Shown: in pieces, positions 33,872-38,934 of the stretch | Position numbering within the stretch: the first letter of the stretch is position 1 | Layout: each line of letters opens with the position of its first letter | NCBI GenBank assembly: GCA_001799395.1 | Contig: MGTJ01000140.1 | Coordinates: 1-38,934 of the forward strand | DNA from: Desulfobacterales bacterium RIFOXYA12_FULL_46_15 | GTDB lineage: Bacteria > Desulfobacterota > Desulfobacteria > Desulfobacterales > Desulfobacteraceae | Reading direction: 5' to 3' | Length of the DNA: 38,934 nucleotides | Notes under the pieces: model-generated | What the model was told of the DNA's origin: nothing | What the model saw: the letters and a program-made list of their open reading frames with translations, nothing else | Database searches by the model: none | Translations under genes and position numbers: made by a program

Positions 33872-34522
33872 TTATTCTATTGCAATAATGCCTTCCTGAA
33901 TGGCAAATTTGGTCAGGCCTGCAATTGTAAAAATGCAGAGTTTTTTCATTATATTCCTGCGATGGCTTTCAACTGTCTTGATACTGAGACTCAGCCGATC
34001 TGCAATATCCCTTGTCTTTAAACCCTCTGCCACCAGTTGGAGAACTTCCCGCTCTTTTTTTGAAATCTCCTTTGATTTTGAAATGTCTTCCATGGATTGA
34101 AACGCATTTTCTTCAGGATTAACATACATCCTGGCAATGGAGGGGGTTAAATAATAATTACCCTTCAGAACTTCCCGGATCGCTTCATGCAGCTCTTCGA
34201 AGGCAGATTCTTTCAGGATATATCCGGAAGCACCTGATGAAAACATTTTATCGATAATATTTTTGCCTGAATGCATGGACAGCCCGATGATTTTTATATG
34301 CGGATCCTCCCGCCGGATGACTGCCGTTGCCTCCATGCCGTTGAGATCCGGCATGGCTATATCCATTATCACTATATCCGGCTGGTGCAGAACTGCCGAT
34401 TCAATGGCTTCCCGGCCGTTTTTTGCAATTGCCGAGACGATTATGCCCCTGTTTTCAAGAAGACTTTTCAACCCTTCCCGAATGATGGCATGATCGTCTG
34501 CTATAATAACTCTTGTTTTCAT
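33872..34522 (-). CDS. NarL/FixJ-family response regulator
   Basis: This 216-aa two-component regulator has a receiver domain (about 1-120) with acidic pocket DD (9-10), phospho-acceptor Asp54 (VIMDIAMPDL), a Ser in LSMHSG and Lys in YILKES. A C-terminal LuxR-type helix-turn-helix (about 148-210) carries SKKEREVLQLVAEGLKTRDI and KTVESHRRNIMKKL. It binds DNA as a phosphorylated dimer. The ATG at 34522 was chosen over an in-frame GTG at 34528; both have weak ribosome binding sites. It is divergent from the aromatic-biosynthesis leader and precedes the sensor-less hybrid kinase, its likely partner. Target genes are not evident. Confidence 0.94.
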   Translation of the reverse strand: MKTRVIIADDHAIIREGLKSLLENRGIIVSAIAKNGREAIESAVLHQPDIVIMDIAMPDLNGMEATAVIRREDPHIKIIGLSMHSGKNIIDKMFSSGASGYILKESAFEELHEAIREVLKGNYYLTPSIARMYVNPEENAFQSMEDISKSKEISKKEREVLQLVAEGLKTRDIADRLSLSIKTVESHRRNIMKKLCIFTIAGLTKFAIQEGIIAIE

Positions 34523-34610
34523 ATTCACTCTGCCTATTTCATTTTCAAAAAAACTTTATCCTGACGATCCTTTAAAATCAAACAATAATTTTTTTAAATC
34601 CATTTTTTGA

Positions 34611-34638
34611 TTGACAAACAATTATTTTAATTTATAAT
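34611..34638 (+). promoter_or_regulatory. Strong sigma-70 promoter of the DAHP synthase operon
   Basis: The consensus hexamers TTGACA (34611-34616) and TATAAT (34633-34638) are 16 bases apart. The predicted transcription start is near 34645, only about 3 bases before the leader-peptide ATG. Confidence 0.8.
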
Positions 34639-34647
34639 TCAGCAACC

Positions 34648-34761
34648 ATGATGTTACTATACATAGAAACAATCTCCACGCCTCACCTCATTTACGAGAT
34701 AGTCGGATCCGGTTTGCCTCTCTGGCGATGGTGGCGTAAGCCCCCTGTTTCATCGGCCTGA
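34648..34761 (+). CDS. Tryptophan-rich leader peptide of the DAHP synthase operon (37 aa)
   Basis: This short frame starts ATG-ATG just after the promoter, encodes a peptide containing LPLWRWWRKPPVSSA, and stops at TGA (34759-34761). Three Trp codons lie within four positions (34723, 34729, 34732). It is followed by an antiterminator segment and an intrinsic terminator, and then by a gene of aromatic biosynthesis. This is the layout of an attenuation leader: when charged tRNA-Trp is scarce, the ribosome stalls on the Trp codons. The peptide itself has no other expected function. No ribosome binding site fits between the predicted +1 and the ATG, so translation may be leaderless, or may begin at TTG 34714 behind GGATCCGG. 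Confidence 0.75.
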   Translation: MMLLYIETISTPHLIYEIVGSGLPLWRWWRKPPVSSA

Positions 34762-34819
34762 CCTTAAAATATACCCATAAAAATTATTAGAAAAGGTTGC
34801 CTGACGATGCAGCCTTTTT
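34759..34819 (+). terminator. Attenuator: antiterminator segment and terminator hairpin
   Basis: The terminator stem is AAGGTTGC (34793-34800) with GCAGCCTT (34809-34816), one G-U pair, loop of 8, followed by a T-run. The competing segment TGACCTT (34759-34765) overlaps the leader stop codon and can pair with AAGGTTG (34793-34799; five Watson-Crick and two wobble pairs). A ribosome at the stop codon would cover TGACCTT and let the terminator form. A ribosome stalled at the Trp codons would leave it free for antitermination. Confidence 0.75.
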
Positions 34820-34905
34820 ATTTTAAGGCTGTAAAAATATAGCCAAAGTCTTTTTTATTGCTCAAAAGATTGAATACTGATACAAATTCAAACGGAGGAA
34901 AAACA

Positions 34906-35913
34906 ATGCTGGTTGTAATGCAAAAAAACGCTAGTGAAGAAAAAATCAATGCAGTCATAAACGCTGTCGAAAAAAGAGGCTACACAGCCCGCCCCATACC
35001 CGGAGGGGAAAGGGTGTCCATTGGAATTCTGCACAACAAAGGTTCCGTAGATGCCGACCATTTCCTGGGTTTTGATGGTGTAAAGGAGGTCATTCCGGTG
35101 ACAAAACCCTACAAACTTGTCAGCCGGGAGTTTAAGCAGGAAAATACCTGCATCGGAATTGGTGATGCAGTCTTCGGCAATGGAAGCTTGCCTGTAATTG
35201 CCGGTCCCTGTGCTGTTGAAAGTGAAAACCAGATCTTATCCATTGCAAATTCCGTCAAAGCTGCCGGCGCGAAATTACTCAGAGGAGGGGCGTTTAAACC
35301 TAGAACCTCTCCCTATTCTTTCCAGGGACTTGGTAAAAAAGGACTGGAATTATTGGCAAAAGCACGGAAAGAAACAGGGCTTCCCATTGTAACGGAAGCC
35401 ATGGATGTAGAGACCTTTGATCTTGTTGAAGAATATGCTGATGTCATCCAGATCGGCGCTCGGAATATGCAGAATTTCAGTCTTCTGAGACGGGCCGGGA
35501 AATCTGTAAAACCCGTCATCCTGAAAAGAGGCATGTCAGCCCTGCTCCAGGAATGGCTCATGGCTGCAGAATATATCATGGAAGAAGGCAATAATCGTGT
35601 CATCCTCTGTGAAAGAGGCGTTAGAACCTTTGTCAAACACAGCCGAAACACACTGGACCTTTCAGTTGTTTCAGCCGTCAAAAAGGAGAGCCATCTTCCC
35701 ATTATCGTGGACCCCAGTCATGCTGCCGGGGTCAGGGAACAGGTGATTTGTCTTTCATATGCCTGTGCAGCTCTCGGGGCAGACGGTGTTATGATTGAAG
35801 TCCATAACCACCCGGAAGAGGCCATGAGCGACGGTGCCCAGTCTTTATACCCGGAACAGTTCAAAGCCGTAATGGAAAAAATGAAGGCCATCCACGCCAT
35901 TGTCGGAAAATAA
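34906..35913 (+). CDS. aroF: 3-deoxy-7-phosphoheptulonate (DAHP) synthase, AroA-I-beta type with N-terminal regulatory domain
   Basis: This 335-aa enzyme condenses phosphoenolpyruvate and erythrose-4-phosphate, the first step of the shikimate pathway. Residues 1-70 form the ferredoxin-like domain (MLVVMQKNASEEKINAVINA) seen in Thermotoga-type enzymes, which mediates feedback inhibition by aromatic amino acids. The barrel follows with GPCAVES, LRGGAFKPRTSPYSFQG, QIGARNMQNF, LKRGM and IIVDPSHAAG. ATG 34906 was chosen over an open upstream frame because GGAGG lies 7 bases before it and the fold starts there. It is controlled by the Trp attenuator upstream and followed by aroB after 2 bases. Confidence 0.96.
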   Translation: MLVVMQKNASEEKINAVINAVEKRGYTARPIPGGERVSIGILHNKGSVDADHFLGFDGVKEVIPVTKPYKLVSREFKQENTCIGIGDAVFGNGSLPVIAGPCAVESENQILSIANSVKAAGAKLLRGGAFKPRTSPYSFQGLGKKGLELLAKARKETGLPIVTEAMDVETFDLVEEYADVIQIGARNMQNFSLLRRAGKSVKPVILKRGMSALLQEWLMAAEYIMEEGNNRVILCERGVRTFVKHSRNTLDLSVVSAVKKESHLPIIVDPSHAAGVREQVICLSYACAALGADGVMIEVHNHPEEAMSDGAQSLYPEQFKAVMEKMKAIHAIVGK

Positions 35914-35915
35914 AA

Positions 35916-36944
35916 ATGGAGATCTTTTCTATTAAAGGGAGTCTCGGGTGTTCTTCCATCTATGTGGGAGAACACCTTAAAAATCTCGGAAACTACCTGC
36001 CGGATGCCCGGACTGTTATCATCACCGATGAAAACATAAAAAAAATTTATGAAAAAGACTTTCCCAATCTTCCAGTCATTACCATCGGGACCGGGGAAGG
36101 GATAAAAACCCTTGCCAGTGTTGAATTCATATTAAAGGAATTGATCCGGCATTCCTGCGACCGGTCAAGTTTTATTATCGGCATCGGCGGGGGAATTGTT
36201 TCCGATATCACCGGGTTTGCAGCCTCTATTTTTTTAAGGGGAATAAAATTCGGATTTGTATCAACATCCCTTCTTTCACAGGTGGATGCCAGTGTCGGCG
36301 GGAAAAACGGAGTCAACCTGGATGCCTACAAAAATATGGTCGGTGTATTTAACCAGCCTGAATTTGTTATTTGTGATATTGACCTTTTACAAACCCTGCC
36401 CGGGGTTGAAATTTCAAATGGGTTTGCAGAAATTGTCAAGCATGCCCTGATCTGTGATAAAACTTTATTTGAATTTATTGAAAACAACCGGGAAAATGCA
36501 AAGGCCCTTGATTATCAAACGATTTATAAACTGGTAGCTGAATGTGTGAGGATCAAATCCACGGTTGTGCAGCAGGATGAAAAAGAATCCGGTGAAAGAC
36601 GAAAGCTTAATTTTGGCCACACCATCGGCCATGCCATTGAAAAAATCGAAAGGGCGGGACATGGAAGGGCCGTTTCCATGGGCATGGTTGCGGCTGCAAG
36701 GTTTTCCGGACAAAGAAATTTGATTTCAGAAAAAGAAATTTCAAGAATCATTTCCCTGTTACAGGATCTTAACCTCCCGACAACCTTTGATTATTCTCCA
36801 AAAGCCATCATCAGTGCCGCCGGTAAGGATAAAAAAAAACAGGGGAAGGATCTTTTTTATGTCTTTCTGGAAATGATCGGCCGGGCAAGGGTTGAAAAAA
36901 TCAGTTTTCTTGAATTAAATGAATTTATCTCAGGTTTGGCTTAA
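35916..36944 (+). CDS. aroB: 3-dehydroquinate synthase
   Basis: This 342-aa NAD- and metal-dependent enzyme converts DAHP to 3-dehydroquinate, the second step of the shikimate pathway. Signature parts are GIGGGIVSDITGFAAS (NAD binding), TSLLSQVDASVGGKNGVN (active site), NGFAEIVKHALI, and the metal-ligand segment NFGHTIGHAIE. The length is within the normal range for stand-alone AroB. The ATG follows the aroF stop by 2 bases, so both genes are translated from one message and share the Trp attenuator. The remaining pathway genes are not in the window. Confidence 0.97.
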   Translation: MEIFSIKGSLGCSSIYVGEHLKNLGNYLPDARTVIITDENIKKIYEKDFPNLPVITIGTGEGIKTLASVEFILKELIRHSCDRSSFIIGIGGGIVSDITGFAASIFLRGIKFGFVSTSLLSQVDASVGGKNGVNLDAYKNMVGVFNQPEFVICDIDLLQTLPGVEISNGFAEIVKHALICDKTLFEFIENNRENAKALDYQTIYKLVAECVRIKSTVVQQDEKESGERRKLNFGHTIGHAIEKIERAGHGRAVSMGMVAAARFSGQRNLISEKEISRIISLLQDLNLPTTFDYSPKAIISAAGKDKKKQGKDLFYVFLEMIGRARVEKISFLELNEFISGLA

Positions 36945-36989
36945 AGCATATGTAAGCCAAACCATGAGGAAAACAAAGGAGGAAAAAAT

Positions 36990-37565
36990 ATGGCAAGCTT
37001 AAAAGGAACAAAGACTGAAAAAAATCTGTTAACTGCATTTGCCGGTGAATCCCAGGCAAGAAACCGGTATACCTATTTTGCAAGTGCAGCAAAAAAAGAA
37101 GGGTATGTCCAGATTTCTGATATTTTTTCAGAAACGGCAGATCAGGAAAAAGAACATGCCAAACGATTCTTTAAATTTCTTGAAGGAGGTGAAGCCGAGA
37201 TTAGCGCTGCTTTCCCTGCCGGGGTCATTGGTTCAACCCTTGAAAATCTGAAAGCAGCCGCAGCAGGCGAAGAATATGAATGGACGAAAATGTACCCCGG
37301 TTTTGCAGAAATTGCCCGGGAAGAAGGATTTGATGCAATTGCCATGGTATTTGAAATGATTTCCGTGGCGGAAAAACAGCATGAAAAAAGGTATAGAGAC
37401 CTTGCATCCAATGTGGAAAAAAATCAGGTGTTTAAAAAACATAAGACGGTAAAATGGCGTTGCAGAAATTGCGGATATGTCCATGCAGGAGAAGCAGCGC
37501 CGGAGATGTGCCCGGCCTGTGCCCATCCCCAGGCTCATTTTGAGGTTCTGGCAGAGAACTGGTAG
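36990..37565 (+). CDS. rbr: Rubrerythrin
   Basis: This 191-aa non-haem diiron peroxidase protects anaerobes from hydrogen peroxide. The N-terminal four-helix domain carries the diiron ligand motifs (FAGESQARNRY, ETADQEKEHAKRF, ISVAEKQHEKRY). The C-terminal rubredoxin domain has the two Cys pairs CRNC and CPAC for an FeS4 centre. A strong ribosome binding site (AAGGAGG) lies upstream. It follows aroB by 45 bases on the same strand; no terminator separates them, so partial co-transcription is possible, though a functional link is unlikely. It converges on the IclR gene with only 10 bases between stop codons. Confidence 0.97.
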   Translation: MASLKGTKTEKNLLTAFAGESQARNRYTYFASAAKKEGYVQISDIFSETADQEKEHAKRFFKFLEGGEAEISAAFPAGVIGSTLENLKAAAAGEEYEWTKMYPGFAEIAREEGFDAIAMVFEMISVAEKQHEKRYRDLASNVEKNQVFKKHKTVKWRCRNCGYVHAGEAAPEMCPACAHPQAHFEVLAENW

Positions 37566-37575
37566 ACCAAACAGT

Positions 37576-38340
37576 TTACGGCTGGATGGAAAGCTTTTTT
37601 GTGATTTTGTCGGCTGCCGCCTTTGTCTGTTGAATGATAGGGTCCAGTTTTTTGTCAGACAGGGAAGCCTTAAATCCAACGACCCATATGGCAGGTGTAT
37701 AAGCGCCATATCTTTTAATAGAAGCGGCAATGGCCCTGACACCGGAAATGTATTCTTCATCATCCAGGGCATATCCGTTTTTCCGTACTTTCTCGAGTTC
37801 GCCCGAATAAAGATCGGAATCAATAATAGTATTGGCAGTATAACGGACCAAAGGGTTTTCGTGCAGATATTTTCTCAGATCCTTTGGATCCATGAGGGAT
37901 AAAAAAAGCTTACCAATGGCGCCAGCCTGCAGGGGTAGGGATGTTCCGACAGGCGAGGTGATCTTGAAATCTTTTCTGGATTCAACAATATCAATCACGG
38001 TCACGCTGTCACCGTTCTGAATTCCTAAGAATACAGATTCCTGGCATTGTTCCATCAACTCTTCCATAACAGGCCGGGCCGTTTTTTTAAAATCGATCCG
38101 TTCATAGGCGGCTTTACCCAGCGTCGTCAGGGTAAGACCAATGGTGTATCTTTTGGATACCGAGTCCCGCACGAGAGCACCCACATCTTCCAGGGCGGCC
38201 GTAATACCGTGAACCGTACTTTTGCTGATGCCAAGACTTGAGGAAATCTCACTGATCCTAAGTCCCTGGGTGTTTTTGGATATGACATCCAGGATGACAA
38301 ATGCTTTTTTAATAATTGGGGCCTGATATTTTTTTACCAT
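37576..38340 (-). CDS. IclR-family transcriptional regulator
   Basis: This 254-aa regulator has an N-terminal winged helix-turn-helix (about 8-70; ISEISSSLGISKSTVHGITA) and a C-terminal GAF-like effector domain (about 80-250; QESVFLGIQNGDSVTVIDIV, LPLQAGAIGKLFLS, YISGVRAIAASI). IclR proteins respond to small organic or aromatic acids and control catabolic operons. It lies downstream of, and on the same strand as, the ferredoxin-type subunit that runs off the window, which may belong to its target operon. Two hairpins separate the two genes. The effector is unknown. Confidence 0.94.
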   Translation of the reverse strand: MVKKYQAPIIKKAFVILDVISKNTQGLRISEISSSLGISKSTVHGITAALEDVGALVRDSVSKRYTIGLTLTTLGKAAYERIDFKKTARPVMEELMEQCQESVFLGIQNGDSVTVIDIVESRKDFKITSPVGTSLPLQAGAIGKLFLSLMDPKDLRKYLHENPLVRYTANTIIDSDLYSGELEKVRKNGYALDDEEYISGVRAIAASIKRYGAYTPAIWVVGFKASLSDKKLDPIIQQTKAAADKITKKLSIQP

Positions 38341-38380
38341 TGTTCACCAGATTAATTATAAATGATACCCAAAGTATAAA

Positions 38381-38408
38381 GGCCCCATTAAACCGGTCTA
38401 ATGGGGCC
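38381..38408 (-). terminator. Hairpin between ferredoxin-type gene and iclR-type gene
   Basis: GGCCCCATTA (38381-38390) and TAATGGGGCC (38399-38408) form a perfect 10-bp stem with an 8-base loop. On the minus strand it is followed by TTTATACTTT, so it may terminate transcription from the ferredoxin-type gene. It also sits just upstream of the regulator gene and could be regulatory. Confidence 0.6.
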
Positions 38409-38419
38409 CCGTATCTTTC

Positions 38420-38459
38420 AACCGTTCTTAAAAAAAATCAAGTTTTTTTTGAACCGGTC
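38420..38459 (-). terminator. A/T-rich hairpin directly after the ferredoxin-type gene
   Basis: On the minus strand ACCGGTTC and eight A residues pair with eight T residues and GAACGGT around a 5-base loop, with a small bulge. It begins 1 base after the ferredoxin-type stop codon. The T-run within the stem makes it a plausible but non-standard terminator. Confidence 0.45.
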
Positions 38460-38460
38460 T

Positions 38461-38934
38461 TTAAGCAGTATGTTGTTCAAGAGCTGTTGCCTGTTTTTTT
38501 ACCGTTGACAGGCGAAGCGCAGCCGCTCTTTTTTTCTCAATGCTGACATCACCGCCATCCGTGTACTCAATGGCCTTTATATCACAGAATCTGGCACACT
38601 GGGGGTCTCCGTCACAAAGATCGCATTTGGCTACTTGTCCGTCGATGGCATTGTAGTGCATTGCGCCGAAAGGACAAACCGAAACGCAGGTCCGGCAGCC
38701 GATACAGACGTCGTAATCCACTTCGACCCTGTTCAGCTCTTCGTTGCGGGAAATGGCGCCGACAGGACATCCGTTCAGACAGGGAGCGTCCTGGCATTGC
38801 TGACAGGAGACAGGTACGTAAAGCCCCTCCATCTCCCACTTCATCACGCGAATACGGCTTCGGGTCGGGTTGGATGCACCGTGGTGCCTTACCGCACAAA
38901 CCTGTTCACAAAGCCTGCATCCGGTGCATTTTTC
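38461..38934 (-). CDS. Four-cluster ferredoxin-type electron transfer subunit (5' end beyond window)
   Basis: The frame is open to the window edge and its N-terminus is missing. The visible 157 residues contain four [4Fe-4S] motifs: CTGCRLCEQVC, CQQCQDAPCLNGCP, CIGCRTCVSVCP and CDLCDGDPQCARFC. This is the HycB/DmsB-like 16-cysteine pattern. The segment between the first two clusters (HHGASNPTRSRIRVMKWE) resembles iron-sulfur subunits encoded next to tungsten aldehyde:ferredoxin oxidoreductases, so such an oxidoreductase may lie just outside the window. It is cytoplasmic, as no Tat signal can be seen in the visible part. An internal ATG at 38844 is not the true start because the first cluster lies before it. 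Confidence 0.88.
   Translation of the reverse strand, partial: EKCTGCRLCEQVCAVRHHGASNPTRSRIRVMKWEMEGLYVPVSCQQCQDAPCLNGCPVGAISRNEELNRVEVDYDVCIGCRTCVSVCPFGAMHYNAIDGQVAKCDLCDGDPQCARFCDIKAIEYTDGGDVSIEKKRAAALRLSTVKKQATALEQHTA

Noticed and set aside
34858-34905. N-terminal extension of the DAHP synthase (MLKRLNTDTNSNGGKT)
   Set aside because: The start codon has no ribosome binding site, and the GGAGG at 34894-34898 clearly serves the ATG at 34906.

Overview
The window looks like chromosomal DNA from an anaerobic, probably sulfate-reducing member of the Desulfobacterota (Desulfobacterales-like). This is inferred from two glycyl radical enzymes with their activases, an NrfD-type membrane protein, a NifX-like protein, rubrerythrin, a four-cluster ferredoxin protein, many two-component proteins and moderate G+C. 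No database search was possible. There are no tRNAs, rRNAs, CRISPR arrays or intact insertion sequences that I could see.

Layout. (1) 1-1790: a decayed histidine-kinase fragment, a pair of small membrane proteins of unknown function, and a stretch of frameshifted coding remnant. (2) 1795-7892: an ErcA-like iron alcohol dehydrogenase overlapping a PAS hybrid histidine kinase, followed by a 1067-residue MalT/SARP-like ATPase regulator; this reads as one sensory unit. (3) 7936-16859: a GntR/FadR-type repressor divergent from two glycyl radical enzymes, two radical-SAM activases and an NrfD-like protein. Two identical TTGGT-N3-ACCAA operators lie in the divergent region. (4) 16866-22133: a NifX-like protein with a single-cluster ferredoxin mini-ORF behind it (minus strand), then an RND efflux pair (plus strand). 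(5) 22212-27267, minus strand: a secreted FKBP, then a three-gene operon coding for an HDOD-GAF histidine kinase, a protein with type II secretion GspE N-terminal (MshEN)-like repeats, and a MinD/FlhG-like ATPase. (6) 27515-30572: hisS-aspS. (7) 30663-34522, minus strand: minCDE, a sensor-less hybrid kinase and a NarL-type response regulator. (8) 34611-37565: a strong promoter, a Trp-rich leader peptide and attenuator, a DAHP synthase, aroB and rubrerythrin. (9) 37576-38934, minus strand: an IclR regulator and a ferredoxin-type electron-transfer subunit cut by the window end.

Most notable signals: a classic transcription attenuator (WRWWR leader peptide, antiterminator and terminator) in front of the first shikimate-pathway gene; the ErcA/kinase/MalT-SARP unit; the tandem glycyl radical enzyme operon of unassigned substrate with twin operators; the HDOD-kinase/MshEN/MinD-like operon as a possible undescribed signalling module; and a 32-bp scar matching the 3' end of the MalT/SARP gene about 7.7 kb away, just behind the second activase gene.
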